This document shows, piece by piece, positions 32,020 through 43,044 of a stretch of 64,000 nt of DNA. Every line of letters starts with the position of its first letter. The first letter of the stretch is position 1. A model generated the notes under the pieces. The model was not told where the DNA came from, did not search any database, and saw nothing but the letters and a program-made list of their open reading frames with translations. Origin of the DNA: Rhinopomastus cyanomelas (taxonomy: Eukaryota; Chordata; Aves; Bucerotiformes; Rhinopomastidae); NCBI GenBank assembly GCA_013400115.1, contig VXBP01008537.1:464034-528033 (forward strand), written 5' to 3'. The position numbers and the translations under genes were made by a program.

Positions 32020-32206
32020 CTACAGTGGATTCTCTCCAGCAGCTCCACATCCCTCTTGAAGTGAGGGGCCCAGAACTGGACACAATACTTCAGATGTGGT
32101 CTCATCAGGGCAGAGTAGACAGGGAGAAGGACCTCTCTTGATCTGCTAACCACCCCCCTTCTGATCCACCCAGGATGCTGTTGGCCCTTTTGGCCACAAG
32201 ATCACA
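32020..32206 (-). mobile_element. CR1 fragment, group A, antisense partner
   Basis: TGGATTCTCTCCAGCAGCTC through GGCCCTTTTGGCCACAAGAT. The first part is complementary to 31893-31960, so the pair could form a hairpin with a short loop. Confidence 0.86.
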
Positions 32207-32341
32207 CTCATCCCTCTCTAGTCTGCACTGGTGAGACCACATCTGGAGTAAGAGAAAGCTGAGATGAAAGCCTTTGTAAATGGACTGAAGGCCTAGCAAA
32301 AACATTAGGGATTGGAAGCAACCTCAAAAGATCATCTAGTT
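32207..32341. mobile_element. CR1 scraps in both directions
   Basis: CTGGTGAGACCACATCTGGA (about 32228-32249) is sense. ACATTAGGGATTGGAAGCAA (32302 on) is an antisense tail. These are rearranged leftovers rather than one element. Confidence 0.7.
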
Positions 32342-32656
32342 TTAATATTTTAATTTCTTATCCACTCGGTATATTGATGGAAGTGGTGAAAACTGTCAAA
32401 AAGTGGATGTGAACTGCTGAAGTCCCTCTGCTTTGATGCACGTCTGTGCACAGGGGTGATACTGGAACTGCACAGTGACTGATAACACATTTTCTGCATC
32501 ATTCTCTAGAGCTGTGCTGGAGCTTCCTGTTCAAACACCTTATCTCTCCCACTTTGTTTGCAAACCAAAGAGTGCAGCAGAGGTAATAAATTGGTGCTGT
32601 TACTGCATGGGCACAGCAGCATTCTATGTCATCATGAGATGGCCTTTTTACTACAG

Positions 32657-32925
32657 CATCTAGTGGTAGGACAAGGGGGATGGTTTTAAGCTAAAAAAGG
32701 AGAGGTTTAGATTAGATCTTAGGAAAAAATTCCTCCCTGTGAGGGTGCTGAGGCGCTGGAACTTATTGTGCAGGGAGGTTGCGGCTGTTCTATCCCTGGA
32801 AGTGTTCAAGGCCGTGTTGGATGGGGCTCTGGGCAACCTGGTCTGGTGAGAGGGCTGAGACATTGATGATCTCTGAGGATCCTTCCAACCTAAACCATTC
32901 TGTGATTTGATGATCAGGTTGAATA
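32657..32925 (+). mobile_element. CR1 3' end, group C
   Basis: GGTAGGACAAGGGGGATGGT through CCATTCTGTGATTTGATGAT. It keeps the segment TTCAAGGCCGTGTTGGATGG typical of older bird CR1 copies. Confidence 0.83.
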
Positions 32926-33487
32926 CCTCCATGTGCAAAACCAGGTTGAAGCCTGTGTGTTAGCTCTGAATACTGCTGGTTATTTCCCAATAAGCCCTGT
33001 AAACCTCTTAGGATCATACAGTGTCATACTGTATGATCCTAAGTGTATGTATTTTGAATTTTGAACAGTTTGGCACTTAAGGGGACATCTCTGTTTATTG
33101 TGTTTCAGCAGAAAAATAAGTTCTTCTCTGAGAAAGAGCCTGCACACTGAAGGGACTGGAACACAGGGCCGCAGCAGGTCTGACATTGCCAGCACTTATT
33201 AGGAAAAATGTAATGATCTGGCTTTTATCCACCACATAAAGGTTATGTTAAGCAAAGATTTGGATATTTCCAGCAGCTGATGGAGAGGATTAAGTATGGG
33301 CCAGAAGAATTAGCAGACTTACAAAAAGACATGGGGTATGCTTTTTAGAAGTGCATCTAATGCCCTTATTCTAGTACCTTGCCTGTGGTACCTCTTACAC
33401 TTTAGTTCCTTTCTCCTCACTTGATATACCAACAAAAAAAGTTACAGAAAATGCAATTATAATAGATAGTTTCTGCCTTATGTTCAT
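32926..33487. other. Unique intergenic sequence with a short palindrome
   Basis: Around 33012-33042, ATCATACAGTGTCATACTGT is followed directly by ATGATCCTAAG, giving a near-perfect inverted repeat. Otherwise nothing is recognised. Confidence 0.55.
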
Positions 33488-33960
33488 CTAATGATGAAGG
33501 GAGGAACATCTTCCATATGAGGAAAGGGAGCTGGGTCTCTTCAGCTTGGAGAAAAGGAGACTGAGGGGTGTCCTCATTAATCACAGAATCACAGAATATT
33601 AGAGATTGGAATGGAATATGAAAGATAATGTTTATAAATATGTGAAAGGTGGGTGTCAGGAGGATGGTGCCAGGCTCTGCTCAGTGTCATTTAATGATAG
33701 GACAAGGGGCAATGAGAGTCAGCTGGAACAGAGGAGGTTCCACATCAATATGAGAAGGAACTTCTTCCCAGTGAGAGTGACAGAGCACTGGAAGGGGCTG
33801 CCCCGGGCAGGTTGCGGAGCCTCCTTCTCTGGAGACATTTAAAACCTGCCTGGACATACTCCTGTGTGACTTGGTCTAGGTTGTCCCGCTGTGTCAGGGG
33901 GATTGGACTAGATGATCTTTTGAGGTCCCTTCCCATCCCTGATGTTCTGTGATTCTGTGA
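33488..33960 (+). mobile_element. CR1 3' half, group A, with a tiny antisense CR1 insertion
   Basis: Sense copy from ATGATGAAGGGAGGAACATC to a normal tail. At 33582-33625 it is interrupted by CACAGAATCACAGAATATTA and the following 24 bases, an antisense CR1 tail. The sense copy then resumes at AATGTTTATAAATATGTG. Confidence 0.9.
33582..33625 (-). mobile_element. CR1 tail of about 44 bases nested in another CR1
   Basis: Only the last bases of a CR1 3' end, flanked by AAT on both sides (CATTAAT before, AATGTTT after). An extreme 5' truncation. Confidence 0.8.
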
Positions 33961-34585
33961 ATTATTGCCTGGTCACTGGAACTTTTAAGGTAATTTAAAG
34001 GCAGAGCAGAGAAGTAGAAACACATCAGATGGCTTTGAAGGAGTATTTCCATGCTCTGGTTGATTAAACTAGCATTTTAATGCTCCAATATTAATTTCAG
34101 TTTCCATGTTTAATTTCTTTGGAAAGTTATTTACATTTTGTAAGACATTCAGATGAAACCTGCATCTGTCATACCCTTAAAACATATCTACCCTTACAAC
34201 TGAAAAGGCTGAACATTCAAATGTTGTTATCAGGGTTTCAGTCAAATTCAGGGAGACTGGAAAAACAAAAAAATCTCTAAAATACTGTAGTTCTTATGGG
34301 TCCACATGTGACCAAGCTGTAACCTTGCACAATCAGGAGTCAATTTGAAATGGAAAACAGCTAAGAAAAAGCTGCAACTGACTCTGGGATTTATTGATCC
34401 TTGCAAGATTATAGACTGTCCTTACAGCAGACACAGCCCAGTGCAAGTCAAATGTCAGAGCACCATCTACCACAAGAGCAGTGAAACCCTCCAGGCAAAC
34501 TGTGCATTTTAGGCCCTGTTTTCATTTTGCACAGGCTTCTTGAAAGCTGTAGCAGAGTTACAATCTGCCTTGGATCAACTTATGA
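33961..34585. other. Unique intergenic sequence
   Basis: AT-rich; nothing recognised. Confidence 0.5.
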
Positions 34586-34950
34586 GTGAAGGCTGAGGAA
34601 GCTGGGTCTCTTTAGCTTGGAAAGGAGGAGACCGAGGGGTGACCTCATTAATGTTGATAAATATGTGAAGGTTGGGTGTCAGGAGGATGGAACCAGGCTC
34701 TGCTCAGTGTCATCTAATGATGGGACAAGGGAGCTGGAACATAGGAGGTTTCACATCAATATGAGAAGGAACTTCGTCACGGTGAGGGTGACAGAGCACT
34801 TGAAGGGGCTGCCCAGGGAGGTTGTGGAATCTCCTTCTCTGGAGATGTTTAAAACCTGCCTGGTCTAGATGGTCCTGCTGTGGCAGGGTGATTGGGCTAG
34901 ATGACATTTCGAGGTCCCTTCCAGCCCCTAATGTTCTGTGATTCTGTGAC
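34586..34950 (+). mobile_element. CR1 3' end, group A
   Basis: Starts at GAAGGCTGAGGAAGCTGGGT and contains [20 protein letters not shown] in frame. A short deletion removes the DMFLCDLV residues before the tail. Confidence 0.9.
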
Positions 34951-35559
34951 TATCCCAGCAAGCACACCCATGACAAGTTTAAAATATATGACAGTCAGAG
35001 CTTCTTCCTCCTTCATGCGATGGTGTGCTGCATCACTTCCATATGCTGGAGGTCACGCTAGGAGCAGTGACTATTCCAGACCTGCCACTCTGCCTGGCTG
35101 TGGGCTGTTCAGAACAGTGCAATGCTGATAATGTACTTTAAAAATAACTTGAATTCTATAAAAATGACAAGGAGTTACCTGGAGTCATGTCAGGAAGTGA
35201 GCTGCCCATAAAACACTTTTTAGAATGGGGAAACACATGCTGAACGTTTACTGTTACATGTGTGGTGAGAGAGAGAGAGGGGCTGGAAGAACTCAGCTGC
35301 TGCACAGCCAAGGATGTCAATCCCTTGTGTTAGTTCAGAACCTGAAGCCACCTGCATGGGATCTGAGCTGTGCTTGTGTTTCTTTGCTGAAAATAATGTT
35401 TCCCAGAAGTGGCTCAAAGCAGCAGCCGCGCCAGAAAGGTCCCAGAGCATGTAACAGACTTGCAGCGTGAGCCCACACTTCCCTGTCTGACTTGTTGATG
35501 GGAGTTTGTGGAAGGAAATGCACCCCACCCCACGGCCAACACCGGCAACGGCCATCTCT
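34951..35559. other. Upstream region of the proposed DDC promoter
   Basis: Unique sequence, free of CR1. A (GA)n-like run occurs at 35267-35280. GC content rises toward 35560. No individual factor site is claimed. Confidence 0.45.
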
Positions 35560-35762
35560 TGGTCCGCTCTGTCTGCCCTTCAGGGAGCTGGTTTTGCCGA
35601 ATGTGTTTTGGAGGCGGCGTGGGAGGAGGGGGAGATGCTGCTGCCACAGGCTGGGTGCAGAGTGCTGGGCTGTGATAGGCTGAGGGGATGGGATCTGCTG
35701 CCTATATCTACTGGCAGCTGCATCCTTGGCGCTTTATAGCTGTCACAGCAGAGCAAGGAAGG
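35560..35762 (+). promoter_or_regulatory. DDC: Candidate DDC promoter
   Basis: A 200-base, relatively GC-rich segment with G-rich boxes (GGAGGCGGCGTGGGAGGAGG) and a TATA-like TTTATAG at 35733-35739, placed about 25-30 bases before the proposed transcription start. It is followed by a purine-rich leader and a consensus splice donor. Vertebrate DDC genes use alternative non-coding first exons upstream of the start-codon exon (family knowledge), and this lies about 6.8 kb upstream of that exon in a repeat-free pocket. Start position is inferred. A second tissue-specific promoter could exist elsewhere. Confidence 0.5.
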
Positions 35763-35795
35763 GGCAGGGGAGAAGGAAGACCTCACTGACCAGCT
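35763..35795 (+). other. DDC: Candidate non-coding first exon of DDC
   Basis: GGCAGGGGAGAAGGAAGACC runs on to CAGCT, followed by the consensus donor GTAAGT at 35796. No ATG occurs in the segment, fitting a non-coding leader spliced to 42613. The 5' boundary rests only on distance from the TATA-like box. Confidence 0.45.
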
Positions 35796-36344
35796 GTAAG
35801 TAACACTCTTTGTCTTTGTGGCTGTTAAATTCAAGGCTGTACGTTTGGGTTAATGCAACAATTGGTTACCTGAAGCAGGAGCTCAGCATATAAGCAGCCA
35901 GCCTGTGCTATTTCAGGGGCTATCAGAAAGCTCTGAAGACATTTCTTTTTCACCCGAGTTGCACAGTGTAGTGTGCACCTGGTCTTTGGGTTTGCCTGGT
36001 TTTACAGGGGGTGTGTGGGGGCTGTATCCCTTTCTGTACCTTCAGGCAGAATCCCAGGTATCACAAAGTTTGTGTCTTGCTTTTCCAAAAGAAGCAGTTC
36101 TGAAATAACTAGCAGCCCTTAAACAATTATCTACCAGATAAAATTAAGAACATCCATAAAAATTAATAATAAAATTTTCCAGGTTCAAGGCATAAACATT
36201 TTAAGGTGAGGTTTTGTTCAGAAATAATACTTCCCCACCACAACTATAGGACCTCACAAAGGAAAATGATGAAAAGACAGGGAAGGATAAAACTAGTAAC
36301 TCATAGATGGAAGATGAAGATTTAAAATTAAATGTAGGGGCTGT
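35796..36344 (+). other. Start of proposed DDC intron 1
   Basis: Unique sequence after the donor. Nothing is recognised before the CR1 at 36345. Confidence 0.45.
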
Positions 36345-36776
36345 AACAAAGATGATGAAGGGAGTAGAACACTTCCCTCATGGGGAAAGGCTGAGGGAGC
36401 TGGGTCTCTTTAGCTTGGAGAAGAGAAGACTGAGGGGTGACCTCATTAATGTTGATAAATATCGGAAGGGTGGGTGTCAGGAGGATGGAGCCAGGCTCTG
36501 CTCACTGTCATCTAATGATAGGACAAGGGGCAATGGCTTTGAGCTGGAACAGAGGAGGTTCCACATCAGTCTGAGGAGGAACTTCTTCCCAGTGAGGGTG
36601 ACAGAGCACTGGAAGGCACTGCTCAGGGTGGTTGTGGAGTCTCCTTCTCTGGAGATGTTTAAAACCCACCTGGATGTGTTTCTGTGTGGGTCTAGGTGAT
36701 CCTGCTGTATCAGGGGGATCGGACTAGACAATCTTTCAATGTCCCTTCCAATCCCTAATGTTCTGTGTTTCTCTAA
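36345..36776 (+). mobile_element. CR1 3' half, group A
   Basis: The frame is open from the [20 protein letters not shown] block to LDVFLCGSR, then a tail with GTTCTGTGTTTCTC. Confidence 0.93.
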
Positions 36777-37122
36777 CATTTATTTGTCATTATTGGCTTA
36801 CAAAGTAAAAGTACTAAGTAGGTTTTGGTCCTTTTGACTTGTGCTGAAATAATATTCATTCTACAGTTGCTAGTAGTAGAAGTTTGGTTCAACAGTAGCA
36901 ACAGCTGCAAAACCCTTCAGCTGGGATCAACAGCAGAAAGTTCTCACGGCTCGGTGCTGTTGCTGTAGTACTGCGAACCTTTAAATTACTTTATGTTATG
37001 TTATGTTGGCAGGAAGTGCACTTGCCTCATTCATTGGAAAGGTATAACAATACTGAATTTGTTTCTTACTCAATGCAGCTATCAGTTAATGTGCTATTAG
37101 TGTGTCTTTGTGTCTCTTTACC
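36777..37122. other. Unique intronic sequence
   Basis: Contains a short TTATG triplication (36993-37008). Otherwise nothing is recognised. Confidence 0.5.
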
Positions 37123-37475
37123 TTAGAGAGAGGGAGTGACCTTATTAATGTTGAGAAATATGTGAAGGGTGGGTGCCAGGAGGAAGGAGCCAGGGTCTCC
37201 CCAGTGTCACCTAATGATCAGACAAGGGGCACTGGGTGTGAGTGGGAACACAGGAGGTTCCACACCAGAATGAGAAGGAACTTCTTCCCAGTGAGGGTGA
37301 CAGAGCACTGGAAGGGGCTGTTCAGGGGTGTTGTGGAGTCTACTTCTCTGGAGACGTTTAAAACCTGCCTGGATGTGTTCCAGTGCAACTTGGTCTAGGC
37401 GGTCCCGCTGTGGCAGAGTTATTGGACTAGATGATCTTTCGAGGTCCCTTCCAATCCCTAATGTTCTGTGATTCT
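37123..37475 (+). mobile_element. CR1 3' end, group A
   Basis: The frame reads [20 protein letters not shown] through HWKGLFRGVVESTSLETFK to CNLV, then a normal tail ending TGTGATTCTT. Confidence 0.92.
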
Positions 37476-38165
37476 TCCCTTCTGTATTTAATAGTACGAG
37501 TGGCTGAAAGATTTTACTACCGTAGCTGCTTTGTATTTTAGTTTGATGAACTGGAGAACAGGCACTCATATCATTAAAATACGCTGACTATACATCTCTC
37601 ATTTGTTCTCTTTTTCCTCCTGTTTTTAATCTTTTTCTTTCTTATTACTCCTTGCCCACTAGTACTTAGATCTTTGTTTTTATTTTGTTAACATTAAAAG
37701 AAGATTCGAAAATTATAAACACATTTTAACAGAACTATTGAATAAGCCTACTGTTATCTATGTAATATTACACCTATAAATGCATGGTTCTTTTTCCAAT
37801 ATAGCAGAAAAATGCTTGCAAGTGAACCTTATGCTGAATATAGAATCCAAAACCTCACAGCAGGTACAGTAACTTAACTGAAATAAAACATTGTTGATGC
37901 ACTGAGATAGAAAGAGTTGTTTAAACAAAGCAGCAAAAGCTGTGTCAACAGTCCTTAGACTGTGCAGTGTGCTTGTCCTGTGACATGTTCCAGCAAAATT
38001 AGAGAGTAAAGGGTTTGTATGTGAATAATAACAAAAGAGATGCACTGGTATCATTTAAGGTTTAATATGATTTTTCTCAGTTTTACCTGAAATTAAGAGG
38101 AAAACTCCAGTAACGTATGACTTGATCTGATGAAGGATGCAGAGGTGACAGTATCCAGTGATTCT
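37476..38165. other. Unique intronic sequence, AT-rich
   Basis: No repeat or exon is recognised. Confidence 0.5.
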
Positions 38166-38342
38166 TCACAGAATCACAGAACATTAGGGATTGGAACAGA
38201 CCTCGAAAGATCATTCAGTCAAATCCCCCTGGCACAACAAGATCACTTAGATCAAGTCACACAGGGACATGTCCAGGCAGGTTTTAATTGTCTCCAGAGA
38301 GGGAGACTCCACAACCCACCTGGGCAGCCCATTCCAGTGCTC
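38166..38342 (-). mobile_element. CR1 3' end fragment, group A
   Basis: TTCACAGAATCACAGAACAT to CCATTCCAGTGCTC, antisense. Confidence 0.9.
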
Positions 38343-38642
38343 ACTGATTCTTGCTGGCAGCAAAAGTATTCAGACACAATGTAAAATTTGGTAAAACTGT
38401 ATTTTTTTCAATCTAAGTGCAGCTGTTAATGAATCTGAACACACGCTGCTTACAAAGTGTTAGAAACTGGTAGACACCTAAGCAGAATACCTCCTGAGAA
38501 GCTGTGTTCTCCTGACTTAGGGTTCAGCTGGAGGATTCTGAAAATCATCCTGGGAGATGTAGAATCCCTGAGAACATGGAGCCTTTATCAATCTCTATGT
38601 GCCTTCAAGAAAACAGACTTTTATTAAATACTTAAGAGAGAG

Positions 38643-39166
38643 GGTCAGTTCTGGGCCCCTCAGTTCAAGAAGGACACAGAACTGATGCAGTCCAGCGCAG
38701 AGCCACAAAGATGATGAAGGGAGTAGAACACCTCCTTGATGAGGAAAGGCTGAGGGAGCTGGGTCTCTTTAGTCTGGGGAAATGAAGACTGAGCTTGGAG
38801 AAAAGGAGACTGAGGGGTGACCTCATTAATGTTGACAAATATGTGAAAGATGGGTGTCAGGAGGATGGAGCCAGGCTCTTCCCATTGTCATCTAATGATA
38901 GGACAAGGGGCAATGGATGTAAACTGGAACACAGGAGGTTCAACATCAATGTGAGAAGGAACTTCTTTACAGTGAGGGTGACAGAGCACTGGAAGGGGCT
39001 GCCCAGGGGGGGTTGTGGAGTCTCCTTCTCTGGAGATGTTTAAAACCTACCTGGACATGTTCCTGTGTGACTTGGTCTAGGTGATTCTGCTGTATCAGGG
39101 GGATTGGACTGGATGATCTTTTGAGATCCCTTCCAATCCCTAATGATTCTGTGATTCCGTGATCTC
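38643..39166 (+). mobile_element. CR1 3' half, group A, with small internal repeat
   Basis: Begins CAGTTCTGGGCCCCTCAGTT. At 38770-38800 the block SLGK/TEAWRKGD shows a partial repeat (TTTAGTCTGGGGAAATGAAG then AGCTTGGAGAAAAGGAGACT) that breaks the frame. The tail ends GTGATTCCGTGATC. Confidence 0.9.
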
Positions 39167-39468
39167 TATGATTATGTAAAACACATATTTTGTCAAACTG
39201 AGTTGGCAAACTCCAGTTCTATCGTCATAGGCTGAAATAACAGATTGTGTATGTGATGTTTAGATCTAAATTTTATTTGCTTGTCCTGACCTTCTAAAAA
39301 AGAACTTTGTCCAGATTACTAATAATAAAAATGGCAATAAATTCTGTCAGTCTACTGTATAGAAACAAGATGATACAAACATTACCTGGAATACAAAGAA
39401 ATTTTAGTTAAAAAAAAAAACCTTAGGTAGTAGAAAAGGGCGGCAGAAGCTATATAACATAGACTCAT
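39167..39468. other. Unique intronic sequence
   Basis: AT-rich, with a run of ten A at about 39411. Nothing is recognised. Confidence 0.5.
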
Positions 39469-39530
39469 TCAGGAGGATTGGACTTGATGACCTTTCGAGG
39501 TACCTTCCAGTCCCTAATGATTCTATGCTT
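39469..39530 (+). mobile_element. CR1 tail only, group A
   Basis: AGGAGGATTGGACTTGATGA through CCTAATGATTCTATGCTT. It abuts, tail to tail, the antisense group B copy that follows. Confidence 0.82.
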
Positions 39531-39863
39531 CAGGTTGGAAAAGACCCTTAGGATAAATGAGTCCAACCATCAATCCTACTCTACAACTTCACCCCTAAAG
39601 CAGATCCCCCAACACTACATCTAAGCGTCTTTTAAACTCATCCAGGGATGGGGACTCAACCCCAACCCTGGCAGCCCATTCCAGTGCCTGACCACTCTTT
39701 CTGTGAAGAATTTTTTCCTGTTGTTCAATCTAAACCTCCCCTGTTGGAGCTTGAAGCCCTTCCCTCTGGTGTTGTTGCTAACTACCTGTGAGAAGAGACC
39801 CAACATCTTTACAGTGTCCTTTCAGATAGTTGTAGAGAGCGATGAGCCTCCTCTTCCTCAAAC
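39531..39863 (-). mobile_element. CR1 3' end, group B
   Basis: CAGGTTGGAAAAGACCCTTA to GATGAGCCTCCTCTTCCTCA. The - strand carries the block [20 protein letters not shown]. Confidence 0.9.
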
Positions 39864-40132
39864 TAGTATCTATGTAGTGATAATAGTGATAGGTTAATTT
39901 CTTATTTTCGCAACTTTCTTCTCTGCAACCAGTGGGTAAAAACCAAACCAGCTTATCGCGTGTGATTGCCATGAGCTGAGGAGCAAAGCAGCAGTATAGA
40001 AATAAGGTTAGGATAAGGATTGTTAGTGATATTTTCAAAAAGTGCTGAAATAGTACAATATTTAAAATTCTTCTGGCAAAAATATTTAATCCACAGAGCA
40101 GCCTTGGAGTGTCATCAGACTGCTGACATGGA

Positions 40133-40477
40133 GTCACAGAATCACAGAACATTGGGGATTGAAAGGAACGTCAAAAGATCATCCAGTCTAATCCCCCTGC
40201 CAGAGCACGACCACCTGGACCAAGTCACACAGGAACATGTCCAGGCAGGTTTTAAACATCTCCAGAGAAGGAGACTCCACAAGCCCTGTGGGCAGCCCAT
40301 TCCAGGGCTCTGTCACCTTCACTGTGAAGAAGTTCCTTCTCATATTGATGTGGAACCTCCTCTGTTCCCGCTCACACCCATTGCCCCTTGTACTAACATT
40401 ATAAGACTGTGAGCAGAGCCTGGCTCTATCCTTCTGGCACTCACCCTTCACTTATTTATAAACACTAATGAGGTCAG
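40133..40477 (-). mobile_element. CR1 3' end, group A
   Basis: Antisense from AGTCACAGAATCACAGAACA to TAAACACTAATGAGGTCAG. The - strand is open through [20 protein letters not shown] to the CDLV residues. Confidence 0.92.
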
Positions 40478-41802
40478 TTCCTGTGGACTTATTTAGAAAG
40501 TGGATTATAATTTGATACTGTGTTCATAGATGTGGTAAGCGAAAATGGACATAGGATATGGAGTTAATGAAGAAATAGAATAATCCTGATTGTTAAGGTG
40601 TTGAAAGGACTTGCTCAAACACGATCTTTCAGAGGGGACATGGCACACACAGTTGCACACCAGAATGCTCTGAGGACCATCATGGATACTGGTAATGTGT
40701 TTCTGGAAACTTGTTATCAAGAGCTGAAAAAGGTCCTAAGTCCCTCATCAAGAAAGGCACAGACAGAGCCAAATAGCCAAATAAACACTTATATGATGGT
40801 TAAAGAGAATAATGTAACTCAAACAAAGTAGCAACAAGAGCAGCTATTCTCCGGGGGGCTGGACGTGCCTACTGTGTATGTCCTCACGTTCCCAAGTGGT
40901 TCATGACCTGCAGCAGCACCCTCCCTTCTTAAGTAGCAGCAGCAGCTGCTCCACACAAATCCCAGACCCTCTGTCTGTAGCAGCAGAGATATCTCTAGGA
41001 TTGTGTTTATCAATGATGCCTTTCTTTTGCAATGTGATGGTACTAAGTCAAATATAATACAGCCTGGAGGGGGCTTTTATAATCTTTTATAACTGAAGTG
41101 ATGGCTTCAGTTATAAATCCTTGGCACATATAACTGATATCTAAGCAATTGTCTCTTGATTACATAATATTCATATTGTGCTTCAAGTAATGATTTCTTT
41201 CCAAAGTGAAGGTCTGATGCTACTTGAATGACATGCAGTAGCTCTTTACACCAGCAGTGAATATCCTTGTTTCACTTGCCAGTTTTCTTCCTAGATCCCA
41301 AGGAACAGGATCACTGTCTCCATCTTAATGTGTAACGACTCTTGGATGCTTTTTAGCATCATGATCTCAACCTTGTATTCACTGAGTACTCCAAATCCAC
41401 AAACATGTCCATTAAAAACATTGTGTGGACCAAGTTTTTAATGCAGCAGCAGGCACCCTAGCAATAAGAACTTCTGTTTGCACAGCATTTTGCAGGCTAA
41501 CTCCAGCTTATCTCGGCTAAGCCATCTATTTATCACCCTGAGCATGCTCACGCAGCCTCTGCCTAGCTCAGAGAGCACCTCATTCAAAGTGCCAGCCCAG
41601 CATCTTAGAAATAGGGACAGTCTCAGACACAGCTTCCTCACATCCTCCTGCAGACAATAGAGATCCACTCTAAGTGGACTCTGATTGGAACCTTGATAGG
41701 CACTAGGATGCCTACCATGGTTTCAAATGCATGGCACAGCATGTGTGTTTACAGTGAACAAGTAAAGAGGAGTCAATCTTGAGGTAAGACAGGATGCAAG
41801 AA
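40478..41802. other. DDC intron 1, unique block of 1.3 kb
   Basis: No transposon or exon is recognised. A perfect TATAACTGAAG / CTTCAGTTATA inverted pair lies at 41089-41114. Confidence 0.5.
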
Positions 41803-42138
41803 GTGATTTTTATAAATATGTGAAGGGCAGGTGTCAGGAGGATGGAGCCAGGCTCTTCTCAGTGTCATCTAACGATAGGACAATGGGCAATGGGTCTAAG
41901 CTAGAAAAGAAGAGGTTCCACATCAATATGAGAAGGAACTTCTTCCAGTAGGAGTGACAGAGCACTGGAAGGGGCTGCCCAGGGTGGTTGTGGAGTCTCC
42001 TTCTCTGGAGATGTTTAAAACCTGCCTGGACATGTTCCTGTGCAACTTGGTCTAGGTGGTCCTGTTCTGGCAGGTGTATTGAACTAAATGATCTTACAAG
42101 TTCCCTTCCAATCCCTAATGTTCTGTGATTCTGTGAGA
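41803..42138 (+). mobile_element. CR1 3' end, group A
   Basis: TTTTTATAAATATGTGAAGG to GTTCTGTGATTCTGTGAG. The frame is broken at 41946 by a one-base loss in the TTCTTCC(C)AG block. Confidence 0.92.
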
Positions 42139-42612
42139 GGGCAGGACAGTGGATCACTGTGATTATAGCTTGTTATGACAGATTATAACAGGGTATACAG
42201 ATTACACCATGGTATTTCCTTAGATCTCTTCTTTATAAGGCAGGATGGAGATGATTATTTGCCCTGTAACAATGTCATGGGCTCATGTCAGCCTGCTGCA
42301 GTAGGGATTACATCTGTGATTTCTGAATCTTCAGCAGTATTCCTTCTGCCTCTCTTCTGTGCTAAAGCTACAGCCTATTTTTATTATCTTTATTAATCTG
42401 ATCTGATCATCATCACCTAGGCATCAATGATTTAACTGTGTTATTTCCTTCTGTGCTGTGTCCAGCTAGTACTGGATTGGAGCCCAGTGGCATTGGTCTA
42501 ATATGCAGAAATGAAAGAGCACATGGTTGTTTAAAAAGGTCAAATGAATGATCCTATAAATAACTATAATGCTAGTAAAAATAACTTTCAGAACTAATTT
42601 TTCTTTCCCTAG
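42139..42612 (+). other. End of DDC intron 1
   Basis: Unique AT-rich sequence leading to the pyrimidine tract and CTAG acceptor at 42611-42612. Confidence 0.55.
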
Positions 42613-42649
42613 GGTTTTTCCTGGTAATAAATCCCCAGCTCTGATACCC

Positions 42650-42850
42650 ATGGATGCTGCAGAGTTCCGCCAGAAAGGGAAGCTGATGGTGGACTATATT
42701 GCAGATTACTTGGAGAAGATAGATAAAAGACAGGTCTTCCCAGATGTGGAACCAGGATATCTGAGGCCCCTCATCCCAGACTCCGCACCTGAGGAACCTG
42801 AGACTTTTGAGGATGTCTTTCAAGACATTGAGAAGATCATTATGCCAGGG
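42650..42850 (+). CDS. DDC: DDC start-codon exon (residues 1-67)
   Basis: Aromatic L-amino-acid decarboxylase is the cytosolic PLP enzyme that converts L-DOPA to dopamine and 5-HTP to serotonin. The exon begins at 42613 after CCCTAG, has a 37-base leader, and starts at an ATG in good context (CCCATGG). It encodes 67 residues: [20 protein letters not shown], later [11 protein letters not shown], and ends EKIIMPG, with donor GTAAGA at 42851. This matches the human exon in length and pattern and forms the N-terminal segment that clasps the partner subunit in the dimer. There is no alternative upstream ATG in the exon leader. Confidence 0.97.
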
Positions 42851-43044
42851 GTAAGAAAATGGGTCTGTACTGTCATTTGCAATACTGTATTTAGGCTTTC
42901 AGATGCTTTAAGGAAAGTATGTATTGAAGGCTGCGCAGCCAGACACCATGAGCTTAAACACTCACAGTGATGAACTTTTAGAAAGAAGGAGTGTGCCTTG
43001 TACCCAAAGTTAAATGTGGTCTAATACATTACACAACTAAGGTC

